Positions 25,772-34,494 of a stretch of DNA of 54,857 nucleotides are shown piece by piece (positions within the stretch are counted from its first letter, which is position 1; each line of letters begins with the position of its first letter). The position numbers and the translations under genes were made by a program. The notes beneath the pieces are model-generated. The model saw only the letters and a program-made list of their open reading frames with translations, was not told the DNA's origin and did not search any database. Where the stretch lies: assembly GCA_905478195.1 (NCBI GenBank), contig CAJQHM010000092.1:1-54857 (forward strand), in the 5' to 3' direction. The stretch comes from an uncultured Pseudomonadales bacterium. GTDB taxonomy: Bacteria > Pseudomonadota > Gammaproteobacteria > Pseudomonadales > Pseudohongiellaceae.

Positions 25772-25837
25772 AAGTTGGAGTCGAAACTGCAGCTGAAAAA
25801 ATCGAAGAAGGATGGTTGATACTGCGTTTTTACCCAG

Positions 25838-25870
25838 TAGCTCAATAAGCAGGTTATCCTTGTTGAGCTA
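25838..25870 (-). terminator. hairpin after the first GST gene
   Basis: TAGCTCAATAAG (25838-25849) pairs with CTTGTTGAGCTA (25859-25870) with one mismatch, 6 bases past the GST stop on the minus strand. There is no T-run downstream, so it may be an mRNA 3' stabiliser rather than an intrinsic terminator. Confidence 0.5.
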
Positions 25871-25875
25871 TATAC

Positions 25876-26484
25876 CTATTTGCATGCCATCGCCTTAATA
25901 AACCCTTCACGCTCCATAAGGCTCTTTAGATAGCGCTGGCAGTTGGGCTTGTAATATTCGTTTAGCCCCAGAGAAATTCCCATAAAGAGTGCATACCCTA
26001 CTGCGATGTCGGCAATCGTGAATCGATCGGCACAAAGATACTCTCTGTCTTCGAGTGCGGATTCAACGCTACGCAACCTCGATAGATACCATTTCGTATA
26101 GTCCTCCACCACCTGTGGCACCCGACGCTCCTCCGGCTCCAGGCGGGTATAGCGCAGCACTAAAGTTTGCGGAAACGTAAGTGTTGCATCACTGCGATAC
26201 AGCCAATTGAGATACTCGCCATACCCTATCTCATCTGAGGCAACCGCCAGCGGCGTAGGCCCATATTTCTCAGCTAAGTAGTGACAGATAGCCGTCGACT
26301 CTGTGAGCGTTACACCTCCATCGACAAAGCTTGGTACCGTTCCCAGGGGATTAACATCCAGGTAGCCGTCATGCTCGAAGCGTGGCGGAAAATTCATAGT
26401 GACCAACTCATAGTCGAGCTGCATCTCTTCGAGTGTCCATAGTGGCCGCAGCGAGCGGGAATTTTTACAGTGATAGAGTTTCAT
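25876..26484 (-). CDS. glutathione S-transferase family protein (first copy)
   Basis: A 202-residue cytosolic protein with an N-terminal thioredoxin-like domain (MKLYHCKNSRSLRPLWTLEE, cis-Pro in GTVPSFVDGG, ESTAICHYLAEKYGP for the glutathione gamma-glutamyl contact) and an all-helical C-terminal domain carrying the FTIADIAVGYAL N-capping box. The active-site residue is probably the Ser of KNSRS. It conjugates or reduces electrophiles. A second, different GST is at 35760-36383. Standalone gene. Confidence 0.92.
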   Translation of the reverse strand: MKLYHCKNSRSLRPLWTLEEMQLDYELVTMNFPPRFEHDGYLDVNPLGTVPSFVDGGVTLTESTAICHYLAEKYGPTPLAVASDEIGYGEYLNWLYRSDATLTFPQTLVLRYTRLEPEERRVPQVVEDYTKWYLSRLRSVESALEDREYLCADRFTIADIAVGYALFMGISLGLNEYYKPNCQRYLKSLMEREGFIKAMACK

Positions 26485-26565
26485 GTTAGTCGACTTCCAG
26501 GAGGTACAGTTTCTCTATTGTATATCGAAATGAAAACTCGAGAGTACGCGTAGTCCATGGTTTAT

Positions 26566-26593
26566 AAGGTCTCAAATAATTTGTTTGAGCCTT
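26566..26593 (-). terminator. hairpin overlapping the end of the antiporter gene
   Basis: AAGGTCTCAAA and TTTGAGCCTT pair with one mismatch, the right arm overlapping the stop codon of the antiporter gene. There is no downstream T-run on the minus strand, so termination strength is doubtful. Confidence 0.35.
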
Positions 26594-27530
26594 AGCTAGT
26601 ACTCACTCGAAAAAACATGTACGCAATATAAGCTGCAACGAAGAAGATTCCAACCTGACGGTTCATCAGTGCTTTACCAAAGATAAAAATGGGAACCAGG
26701 AAAAAAGCGAAGATCAGAGAGACCAAAATATCTAAGATACCGCCCTCGGGAACTATTAGCGGCTGAACAAGCGCACTTATAGGCAACACGAACAAACCAT
26801 TGAATATATTCGACCCGATAGCGTTTCCGACACACAGGTCAGCCTCGCACTTCATAGCCGCAAAGATTGAAGTAATAAGTTCTGGCAAACTCGTTCCTAT
26901 TGCCAACACCAACATACCGATAATTACCGGTGGAACACCCAGTGACTCCGCCAAAGCTGATCCGTTATCAATAGTTAACTGCCCGCCTATGGCAAGACCA
27001 ACAACACCACCGACTATTAATAACCAGTTAACCCTTTTCTCAGCGTGGGAGACTATATCCAGCTCTCCAATAGTGGTAACCAGCGGATCTTTTTCCTGCC
27101 GCAGAAAATCCGTTACGGTTAGATAGAGGGATATGCTGAACAGCAACAACATGACCAAGCCATCGGACCGATCGATGATTGGATTTTCGCCACGCAAGAG
27201 TGGATCCAGGGTCATGAACAGAAGGACGGTTGTACCCAAGAGAAGCAACGGCAATTCTCTGCGGATGATTTCTCCCTTCAGAGTCATCGGCGTAATGATT
27301 GCCGCCGAGCCCAGTACCAGGCCGAGATTAGCCAGGTTTGAGCCTGTAATATTACCGAAGGCCAGTTCTGTCTGACCCTCTAATGCGCCAAGCACGTTGA
27401 CTACCAGCTCTGGCGCACTGGTACCGAAGGCAACTACGGTAAGGCCAACCACTAGCGGTGGGACGCCGGAGGCCTCCGCTATTCCCGAGGCTCCGCGAAC
27501 CATAGCGGCACCGCCACCTAAGAGTAGCAA
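26592..27530 (-). CDS. CaCA-family calcium/sodium antiporter (YrbG-like)
   Basis: An about 312-residue membrane exchanger. The two alpha repeats are clear, with GASGIAEASGVPPLVVGLTVVAFGTSAPELVVN near the N-terminus and ESLGVPPVIIGMLVLAIGTSLPELITS in the second half. These include the GTSxPEL ion-binding segments. It exchanges Ca for Na or K at the inner membrane. The only canonical start in frame is TTG at 27530. That truncates TM1, because the frame upstream (27531-27558) continues with LILLLLGLLLL before a strong GGAGGA at about 27567-27572, where no ATG/GTG/TTG is found. The true N-terminus may be non-canonical, or the start was lost. Confidence 0.88.
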   Translation of the reverse strand: MLLLGGGAAMVRGASGIAEASGVPPLVVGLTVVAFGTSAPELVVNVLGALEGQTELAFGNITGSNLANLGLVLGSAAIITPMTLKGEIIRRELPLLLLGTTVLLFMTLDPLLRGENPIIDRSDGLVMLLLFSISLYLTVTDFLRQEKDPLVTTIGELDIVSHAEKRVNWLLIVGGVVGLAIGGQLTIDNGSALAESLGVPPVIIGMLVLAIGTSLPELITSIFAAMKCEADLCVGNAIGSNIFNGLFVLPISALVQPLIVPEGGILDILVSLIFAFFLVPIFIFGKALMNRQVGIFFVAAYIAYMFFRVSTS

Positions 27531-27757
27531 TAGCCCTAATAATAATAGTATGAGAGTAGTTGTGTGTCCTCCGAAGCACGATTGCTGCCCTCTTATTTAA
27601 AGCATAGCTAGTAATGGCTATCAAGTGCGATTGATCCACCTCTACTAAACACGCTGTGTACTGCCGTAAGATCCAATAGACACGGTACTTAGCGGTAGTC
27701 CAAGAGTGGGTTACACTATAAAACTAACATTCGATAAATCATAAGAAGATTGCCTCT

Positions 27758-29002
27758 ATGACCACAAGAACAGCACTGGATCTAGAATTCGTCCGCGCGC
27801 AGTATCCAGAGAATCATTGGAACTGGGCCTTCTTCGAGAATGCCGGTGGTGCTTATGTCCCGCATTCGGTGATTCAGAGAATCAGCGCTTATATGAACGA
27901 AACTCAGGTGCAGCCAGGCTATCCCTATCCAGAATCATCCGATGCGGCTGAGCGAATGAATCTTGGCCATAGGCTGATGGCGGAATTTGTTGGTGCAGAG
28001 CTCGAAGAGGTCACTGTGTCGGCATCTACCTCCTTCAATGTGTATGTACTCGCACAGGCACTTCGACATCTTTGGGCTGCCGGCGATGAGATTATTGTTG
28101 CAACACTAAATCATGAGGCGAACTCGGGGCCCTGGCGACGACTGGAAGAATTTGGATTAAAAATAGTCGAATGGCCTATAGCATCGGACACTGCCGAACT
28201 CGATATAGATGTGCTTAGGCAATTGCTAAATGAGAAGACGCAGCTAGTTGCCTTTCCCCATGTCTCGAACATAGCGGGCAATATAAACGATGTCGCCGCA
28301 ATCACCGAACTAGCGCATGCAGCGGGCGCTTTGGTTTGTGTGGATGGCGTTGCCTATGCGCCGCATCGCGCACTGAGCGTGAAACAGTGGGATGTCGATT
28401 TCTATCTTTTCAGCTTCTACAAGGTATTCGGGCCACATATGGGATGTCTGTATGGAAAGCGAGATATTCTGCAGAAAGCAAAGGGGCAATATCATTACTT
28501 CTTCGGCGAAGATGACCTGCTACACAAGATGAATCCCGCTGGCCCGAATCACGAATCTATCGCCTCATTGGTTGGCATCGCCGACTACTTCGATGCCCTC
28601 TACGCACACCACTTCGACGAACAGCGAGAATCATTCTTCCAACGCAGCCAGATTGTCTACGGTGCGATAGCGGAACACGAGCAGCTTCTGACTACAAAAT
28701 TTCTAGACTTTATCGGCTCCAGAAAAGATATCAGATTAATTGGCGGACATAATCAGGACAAAGATATTCGCGTCCCTACCTTCTCTTTCGTCTCTAACAA
28801 GATGGGCTCTGAAGAAATAGCCAGAGCAGTTGCCCAAGACGAAGTCGCCATTAGTTCAGGCCATTTCTATGCGAAACGATTGGTAGAGAGCCTGCAAATA
28901 AAAGATACCGAAGACGGCGTTGTACGTTGTTCAATGGCGCACTACAACACCATCGAAGAAGTGGATAAACTAATTCATTCCCTAGATAGAGTTCTAGGCT
29001 AA
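27758..29002 (+). CDS. class V aminotransferase (cysteine-desulfurase/epimerase-like)
   Basis: A 414-residue PLP enzyme of fold type I. An N-terminal WAFFENAGGAYVP replaces the usual 'DNAA' loop. STSFNVYVLAQAL binds phosphate. NHEANSGPW contains the PLP-stacking His. FPHVSNIAGN and CVDGVAYAPHRAL hold the PLP Asp. FYLFSFYKVFGPHMG holds the Schiff-base Lys. No Cys-containing flexible loop typical of SufS/IscS is visible near the C-terminus, so a transaminase, epimerase or lyase role is more likely than sulfur transfer. It is 35 bases upstream of the aldehyde dehydrogenase gene, probably one transcript. Confidence 0.88.
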   Translation: MTTRTALDLEFVRAQYPENHWNWAFFENAGGAYVPHSVIQRISAYMNETQVQPGYPYPESSDAAERMNLGHRLMAEFVGAELEEVTVSASTSFNVYVLAQALRHLWAAGDEIIVATLNHEANSGPWRRLEEFGLKIVEWPIASDTAELDIDVLRQLLNEKTQLVAFPHVSNIAGNINDVAAITELAHAAGALVCVDGVAYAPHRALSVKQWDVDFYLFSFYKVFGPHMGCLYGKRDILQKAKGQYHYFFGEDDLLHKMNPAGPNHESIASLVGIADYFDALYAHHFDEQRESFFQRSQIVYGAIAEHEQLLTTKFLDFIGSRKDIRLIGGHNQDKDIRVPTFSFVSNKMGSEEIARAVAQDEVAISSGHFYAKRLVESLQIKDTEDGVVRCSMAHYNTIEEVDKLIHSLDRVLG

Positions 29003-29037
29003 ATAGAAACCGTCACTCTAGCAGAGATATAGACACT

Positions 29038-30492
29038 ATGATTAAGCTTGAAGATCCCACACTGTTTAGAACCGAAAACTTTGTCAATGGCAAATGGGTC
29101 GCAGGTTCCGCTGGCCATATTGAAGTACTGAATCCAGCGAGCGGCGAACTAGTTGCAAGAACAGTAGACGGCAATGCCGACGATGCAAGAGCGGCGGTCG
29201 ATGCCGCGGCTGTGGCTTTCAAGAGCTGGAGCAGAATGCCCGCGAAAGAGCGCGCCGCCTATCTGCGTCGCTGGTATGAACTAATTCTGGAAAACGCCGA
29301 TGATCTAGGGGCGTTGATGACCGCCGAGCAGGGCAAACCGCTTAGCGAAGCTATCGGCGAGGTGAAATACGGAGCGGGCTTCATCGAGTTCTATGCTGAG
29401 GAGTGCAAACGCGTGATGGGAGATATTATTCCGACCGTGGCCAACGACCGTCGCTTACAAGTTTACAAGCAAGCAGTTGGTGTTGTTGGCTGTATCACAC
29501 CCTGGAATTTTCCCAACGCAATGATCACCAGAAAAGCAGCTCCGGCCATGGCCGCAGGTTGCACGGTTGTAATAAAGCCCGATGCGGGAACTCCCCTGTC
29601 TGCGCTGGCCCTTTGCGAACTCGCACAGCGTGCCGGCATTCCCGCCGGCGTACTTAACGTTGTCGTTGGCAGCGATGCGCAGGCCATAGGTGAAGTTCTC
29701 ACACAACACGAAAAAATAGGAAAGTTTACGTTCACCGGATCGACCGCGGTCGGGAAGGTATTAATGGCGCAATGTGCGTCCACGGTAAAGAAAATATCCC
29801 TAGAGCTGGGCGGTAATGCTCCCTTCATCGTATTCGATGACGCCGACATAGACGCAGCGGTAAGCCATTGCGTCGCCACCAAATTTCGAAACTGCGGCCA
29901 AACCTGTGTCTGTACCAATCGAATTTTTGTACATGAAAGCATAGCCGAAGAATTCACCGACAAACTACAGCAGAGCATAGCGGCGCTGAAGGTTGCCAAT
30001 GGACTCGAAGAAGGCGCCGAAATTGGGCCAATGATAAACATCCAGGCCCTAGAGAAGATGGATACGCTAATGGCCGACGCGCTGAGTAAAGGGGCGAAGG
30101 TATTGATTGGTGGCGCGCGCCACGAACTCGGCCAAAACTTCTTCCAGCCAACCCTGCTGACCGATATTAACGATGCCATGCGACTGGCGAATGAAGAGAT
30201 CTTCGGCCCCATCGCCGCTGTGCAGACATTCACTACCGAAGAAGAAGTCATCGCCAAGGCAAACGCGACCGAATACGGGCTCGCTGCCTATTTTTTCACA
30301 CGAGATATAGGGCGCGTTATGCGCGTATCCGAAGATCTCGAATATGGCATCGTGTGCTCTAACTCGGGCGTGTTCTCTACTGAGGTGGCGCCATTTGGTG
30401 GCTGGAAACAGTCGGGCATTGGATCCGAAGGCGGCAGGGAAGGTATTGCCGATTTCTATGAAACGAAATTTCATTCTCTAGGGGGTATTTAG
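29038..30492 (+). CDS. gabD: NAD(P)-dependent succinate-semialdehyde dehydrogenase
   Basis: A 484-residue aldehyde dehydrogenase matching GabD in length and motifs: ENFVNGKWVAG opening, ITPWNFPNAMITRK (Rossmann loop), GCTVVIKPD, FTFTGSTAVGK, LELGGNAPFIVFDDADID with the general-base Glu, and catalytic Cys290 in NCGQTCVCTNR. It oxidises succinate semialdehyde to succinate, the last step of GABA breakdown. The adjacent class V aminotransferase could supply an aldehyde, though GABA transaminases are class III. Other short aldehydes are possible substrates. The start is supported by position only; the SD is weak. Confidence 0.9.
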   Translation: MIKLEDPTLFRTENFVNGKWVAGSAGHIEVLNPASGELVARTVDGNADDARAAVDAAAVAFKSWSRMPAKERAAYLRRWYELILENADDLGALMTAEQGKPLSEAIGEVKYGAGFIEFYAEECKRVMGDIIPTVANDRRLQVYKQAVGVVGCITPWNFPNAMITRKAAPAMAAGCTVVIKPDAGTPLSALALCELAQRAGIPAGVLNVVVGSDAQAIGEVLTQHEKIGKFTFTGSTAVGKVLMAQCASTVKKISLELGGNAPFIVFDDADIDAAVSHCVATKFRNCGQTCVCTNRIFVHESIAEEFTDKLQQSIAALKVANGLEEGAEIGPMINIQALEKMDTLMADALSKGAKVLIGGARHELGQNFFQPTLLTDINDAMRLANEEIFGPIAAVQTFTTEEEVIAKANATEYGLAAYFFTRDIGRVMRVSEDLEYGIVCSNSGVFSTEVAPFGGWKQSGIGSEGGREGIADFYETKFHSLGGI

Positions 30493-30513
30493 AAGTTAGA
30501 ACATAGTGCCGCT

Positions 30514-30533
30514 AGATTAGATGAGTCTAATCT
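30514..30533. other. short hairpin after gabD
   Basis: AGATTAGA-TGAG-TCTAATCT is a perfect 8-bp stem 22 bases past the gabD stop. It has no T-run. It could be a weak terminator or a 3' end stabiliser shared with the convergent DUF1456 gene. Confidence 0.4.
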
Positions 30534-30594
30534 TGCTAGGCTGGAATTTGTTCCGCTATAAATAGAAAGGTCGAATCGCAATCCGGCAGTCTAT

Positions 30595-31053
30595 TCAATC
30601 GCGGTAATTGATTTGCAGACCCTTCAAAAAATTTCTAAGAATTTGATCTTTGCACTCACGGTAATGCTTATGGCCAGGGCGGCGAAAGAAAGCACTTAAC
30701 TCATGCTTGCTGATCGCCTGCCCTGCCGATTCCAATATCTCTAGAATTTCATCTGCCTTGAGGTTCAGCGCGATCTTCAACTTCATAAATATCATATTAT
30801 TGGTGAGCTTTATTTCAGGTTCCGGTACCCCGCCCTCCTTCTCACCACGCAAGGCAATGATCAAGCCGTTCAGAAACGAGGCGAGAGATGTATCGTCACA
30901 TTCGACCAAATCAGGATCATCGTCCTTCTTCAGCCACGCGGAAATTTCTGCCCTATCGGTTTCCATATTAGCTAGCCCGAAGATAGCAATCATCTTGCTA
31001 TCATCGAAATCTAGTATGTAGCGTATTCGTCTTAGACAATCGTTATTGTTCAT
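30595..31053 (-). CDS. DUF1456 (YehS-like) protein
   Basis: A 152-residue cytoplasmic protein with the duplicated DUF1456 module. The first copy has NDCLRRIRYILDFDDSKMIAIF, AWLKKDDDPDL and LASFLNGLI. The second copy repeats it as NNMIFMKLKIALNLKADEILEIL, AFFRRPGHKHYRECKDQ, LRNFLKGL. This internal repeat is characteristic. The family is common in proteobacteria and has unknown function. It is the third of a YaeQ-S4-DUF1456 set on the minus strand with short spacers (17 and 42 bases), likely one operon. Confidence 0.93.
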   Translation of the reverse strand: MNNNDCLRRIRYILDFDDSKMIAIFGLANMETDRAEISAWLKKDDDPDLVECDDTSLASFLNGLIIALRGEKEGGVPEPEIKLTNNMIFMKLKIALNLKADEILEILESAGQAISKHELSAFFRRPGHKHYRECKDQILRNFLKGLQINYRD

Positions 31054-31070
31054 ACTCTTATAGACTCTTA

Positions 31071-31454
31071 TTAACTTTTAATGCCTATCGCTTTTCTTCC
31101 AGCCTTCTTTGCTACCGGTTTTTTACGCTTGGCTTTTACTTTATCTGCCGCATCGACCTTAGCAGCACCTTTCTTAGAATCAGCGCTAGGGGCCAGCTCA
31201 ATCGGTTCAGCACTCTGTTCACAATGCATACGATAGTTGTTGCCATCGAACTGAATAATATCGCCCGATAAGATCTTCTTTCTCTTTTGGGTTTCTACTA
31301 TATTATTCACCAGCACATGGCCTCCCGCAATAGCGGCCTTCGCCTCTCCGCCACTTCCGACCAATCCTTCGAACTTTAGAATTTTGTATAGTTCGATTGG
31401 CTGCCTGGTCAGCTCTACAAGCTGTGCCTTAATATCGTCGTCTGCATCTGTCAT
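31071..31454 (-). CDS. S4-domain RNA-binding protein (YbcJ-like) with basic tail
   Basis: A 127-residue protein from ATG 31454, which has AAAGAGAA upstream. The N-terminal about 70 residues are an S4 domain: ELTRQPIELYKILKFEGLVGSGGEAK, AAIAGGHVLVNN, KILSGDIIQFDGNNY. The last about 50 residues are Ala/Lys rich (KAKRKKPVAKK) and probably disordered RNA-binding tail, longer than in E. coli YbcJ. S4 proteins bind structured RNA, often rRNA. Middle gene of the YaeQ-S4-DUF1456 set. Confidence 0.9.
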   Translation of the reverse strand: MTDADDDIKAQLVELTRQPIELYKILKFEGLVGSGGEAKAAIAGGHVLVNNIVETQKRKKILSGDIIQFDGNNYRMHCEQSAEPIELAPSADSKKGAAKVDAADKVKAKRKKPVAKKAGRKAIGIKS

Positions 31455-31496
31455 GGAATTCTCTTTAAACATCTAAGCCAAAAAATAGTAACTGCT

Positions 31497-32036
31497 TCAT
31501 GAATTATCCTGCAATGACTCAACGAACAGTTCACACTCACCCAGCTCGCTCGCAACAAATAGTGAGTCACCAGATACTGTAATGGATAACTCCATACCTC
31601 GATCACAAATTTTTGCCAATGCCTGAACTTGCTGCCAGTTAAACAGGTAAACGTCGACCGGCAACTCTTCCAGCTGCGTTCGGTTCTGCTGCCACCATGT
31701 AGGTGCCTTGCTATTGAAACAATAAATCTTTGCGTTCTGCGCAATGCGACTCGACTTTTTTATTCTCTCTGACGATGGCTCTCCAACATCTATCCACAAT
31801 TGCAGATTCCCATCCAACGAATGTGACCAGAGGTCTGGCTCTTCCGTATCGCTGAGGCCTTTGCAGAATACCAGCTGATCGCCGCTGTTCAGGCAGAAGC
31901 CCAGCACGCGAACCATCATCCTCTCCATCGTCTCGGATGGGTGACGTGCGAGCGTGAGATTGAACGAATCGTAGACATCCCTGTTCAGATCGCTGAGTGA
32001 GACTTGCAGCTTGTAAATAGTAGGCTTTAGGGCCAC
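31497..32036 (-). CDS. yaeQ: YaeQ family protein
   Basis: A 179-residue cytoplasmic protein matching YaeQ throughout: MALKPTIYKLQVSLSDLNRD at the start, then TLARHPSETMERMMVRVLGFCL, EEPDLWSHSLDGNLQLWIDVG, and KIYCFNSKAPTWWQQN. The YaeQ fold is a variant of the PD-(D/E)XK nuclease fold, with the acidic residues in EPDLW...WIDVG in the matching place. It has been linked to RfaH-type transcription antitermination in genetic work. First of a three-gene operon-like set. Confidence 0.93.
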   Translation of the reverse strand: MALKPTIYKLQVSLSDLNRDVYDSFNLTLARHPSETMERMMVRVLGFCLNSGDQLVFCKGLSDTEEPDLWSHSLDGNLQLWIDVGEPSSERIKKSSRIAQNAKIYCFNSKAPTWWQQNRTQLEELPVDVYLFNWQQVQALAKICDRGMELSITVSGDSLFVASELGECELFVESLQDNS

Positions 32037-32209
32037 GTAAGATCTCTATGTCGGTTTATAGGTGGGCGCTAGCGATAGCCGCTAGCAGTTGTTACGCGGC
32101 GCACACTATAGCATCAATAGCGCCTTCGCGTGGGCCAGCAATCCTTCAGACGTTCACCGCTTGCCGAGAATATGTAAGAATGCAGGTCGGGTTACCTTAA
32201 GGAACAACT

Positions 32210-34465
32210 ATGAAACATTCTATACAGACACTTCTTCTACGCTCTACTCTCGCATTTCGCTGCCTCGCGATAGCAGCTGTGATATCAATCGTTCCGCTTA
32301 GCAGCGCACAGCCGACACTGTTCGGGTTTAATGATAATACCAGTGCGCAACAGAGACAGATGGAAACCCAGTTCGATACGCTTATCGACAGAGCTGAGAT
32401 GGACCGCTGGCTGAGGGATTTTTCGTCTGAGGCCCACCACGTCGGATCACCGAAGAGTAAAGAGAACGCGGAGGCGATTGCGGCGCTTCTGCGCTCCTGG
32501 AACTATGACGTAGAGATTGCCGAATACGAGGTTTTGTTTCCCGAACCACTCACTCGCGAGTTGGAGCTCGTAGCTCCCACGCGATTTACTGCCTCCTTGA
32601 TGGAAGACCCCATCGATGGCGATGCCAGCACGTCGAACACTGACAATCTGCTCCCTCCTTATAATGCCTTCTCGACAGATGGAGAAGTGGAGGCCGAGTT
32701 AGTCTTCGTTAACTACGGCACGCCTGCTGACTACGAGTTACTGGAGCGTTACGGTGTAAGTGTCGCTGGCAAGATCGCCATCTCAAAATATGGGGGATCC
32801 TGGCGTGGCATCAAGCCCAAGCTCGCTGGAGAGATGGGTGCAATTGGCACTCTCATCTATTCCGACCCAGCTGACGACGGCTATGGGCCAGGCGATGTAT
32901 ATCCCGAAGGTCCCTACAAGAACGATAGCGGCGTACAACGTGGCTCGGTTATGGATATGCCAACCTATCCAGGCGATGTGCTCACTCCCGGTGTCGGTGC
33001 GACTGGAGATGTGAATCGACTTAGCCGCGAAGAAGCGCCGACTATTACCCAGATTCCTGTGCTGCCAATATCCTATCGAGATGCTCTGCCCCTGCTCGAG
33101 GCGATGGGCGGAGCGGTAGTTCCTCAGGAATGGCGTGGCGGCTTGCCGATAACCTACCACCTGGGACCCGGGCCCGCGCGGGTCAGGCTCAAGCTTGAAT
33201 TCGACTGGAAGATGGTGACAGCCTACAACGTCATCGCTCGCCTGGAAGGCACCAGCATGCCGGATCAATGGATTATTCGTGGCAATCATCACGACGGATG
33301 GAATCATGGCGCGGCAGACCCTCTTTCCGGGATAGTCGCCATGCTCGCCGAGGCCAAGGCGGTAAGTCGCCTCGCAGAATCGGGCTACCCGCCGGCAAGA
33401 ACGATCATCTATGCAGCCTGGGATGCCGAAGAGCCTGGACTAATCGGATCGACTGAGTGGGCGGAACATCACGCCGCAGAGTTACAGGAGCATGCGGTTG
33501 TCTATCTCAATACCGATGGCAACGGCCGTGGTTTCGTGAACGTTGGCGGCAGCCATGTATTGGAACGATTCTTTAATGAAATCATGAGTGATGTCGAAGA
33601 CCCCCAAACTGGCGTTTCAGTTCAACAGAGACGTCGCGCGAATCTGCGTATCAATAGCGGCTCTGAGAAAATTCGAAATGAGGCAAAGAATCGCAGTGAC
33701 CTGCGTATTAGTCCTCTTGGTTCGGGGTCAGACTACACCCCGTTTCTTCAACATCTGGGTATAGCGTCTGCCAATATGGGTTTCGGTGGACACTCCGGAG
33801 GTGGCAGTTACCACACTATGTACGATACCTATGAACACTATACTAAGTGGATAGACCCTGGCCTGATCTACGGGCGCACTCTTGCCCAGTTTGCAGGGCG
33901 CGCCACACTGCGTCTGGCAAATGCGCCAAGACTGCCCTTTGATTTTCAGGGCTTCACCGACAATGTTGCGGGATATATTGAAGAGATTGAGACACTGGCT
34001 GATGACATGCGCGAGAAGACCGCGACGGACAATTTCGACATAGACTCGGGTGTGTATGGACTTGTTCTTGACCCGACCAAAACATTCGGACCACCGATAC
34101 CCAAACCCGCTGTGCCCTATTTTAATTTTGCACCACTAAAGAATGCTTTGGCGCGACTTGAAGATTCAGCAGATGCCTATCAGAATTTAGCAATGAGCGG
34201 CACAGCTGCAAGCGCTAATCAGAACTATCTGCTCTATACCAGTGAGCGCGAGCTAATTCGAGAGGAAGGCTTGACGGGACGCCCATGGTATAAGCACCAC
34301 ATTTATGCTCCAGGCTTCTATACAGGCTATGGCGTGAAGACCATTCCAGGCGTTAGAGAGGCGATTGAACAGAGACAATACGATCAGGTTGCCGGACAGA
34401 TCGATATCGCAGCCGAAGTACTGACCAATCTAGCAGTGCGACTGGATGAACTGGGAGAACACTAG
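32210..34465 (+). CDS. M28B metallopeptidase, glutamate carboxypeptidase II-like
   Basis: A 751-residue exported zinc peptidase with a Sec signal of about 33 residues. Order of domains: protease part 1, a PA-like apical insertion (about 150-300) with CAVEN-type sequence, the catalytic M28 core, and a C-terminal transferrin-receptor-like dimerisation domain (from about 590). Metal and catalytic residues: H360-x-D362 in GNHHDGW, Asp370 in GAADPLSG, Glu407-Glu408 in WDAEEPG, the Asp in LNTDGNG, and His in GGSYHTMYD. It should cleave C-terminal acidic or peptide bonds of small peptides in the periplasm. AAGGAA precedes the ATG. It is followed 29 bases later by the broken amidotransferase. Confidence 0.93.
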   Translation: MKHSIQTLLLRSTLAFRCLAIAAVISIVPLSSAQPTLFGFNDNTSAQQRQMETQFDTLIDRAEMDRWLRDFSSEAHHVGSPKSKENAEAIAALLRSWNYDVEIAEYEVLFPEPLTRELELVAPTRFTASLMEDPIDGDASTSNTDNLLPPYNAFSTDGEVEAELVFVNYGTPADYELLERYGVSVAGKIAISKYGGSWRGIKPKLAGEMGAIGTLIYSDPADDGYGPGDVYPEGPYKNDSGVQRGSVMDMPTYPGDVLTPGVGATGDVNRLSREEAPTITQIPVLPISYRDALPLLEAMGGAVVPQEWRGGLPITYHLGPGPARVRLKLEFDWKMVTAYNVIARLEGTSMPDQWIIRGNHHDGWNHGAADPLSGIVAMLAEAKAVSRLAESGYPPARTIIYAAWDAEEPGLIGSTEWAEHHAAELQEHAVVYLNTDGNGRGFVNVGGSHVLERFFNEIMSDVEDPQTGVSVQQRRRANLRINSGSEKIRNEAKNRSDLRISPLGSGSDYTPFLQHLGIASANMGFGGHSGGGSYHTMYDTYEHYTKWIDPGLIYGRTLAQFAGRATLRLANAPRLPFDFQGFTDNVAGYIEEIETLADDMREKTATDNFDIDSGVYGLVLDPTKTFGPPIPKPAVPYFNFAPLKNALARLEDSADAYQNLAMSGTAASANQNYLLYTSERELIREEGLTGRPWYKHHIYAPGFYTGYGVKTIPGVREAIEQRQYDQVAGQIDIAAEVLTNLAVRLDELGEH

Positions 34466-34494
34466 GCAATAACACCTAGGTATCGAAGCACGCC

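Noticed and set aside
29463..30257. Long minus-strand open frame antisense to gabD
   Set aside because: A codon-bias shadow of the gabD gene. It has no start context or homology.
32089..32301. Plus-strand 70-codon frame before the M28 peptidase
   Set aside because: Out of frame with the peptidase signal peptide. No SD or family support.
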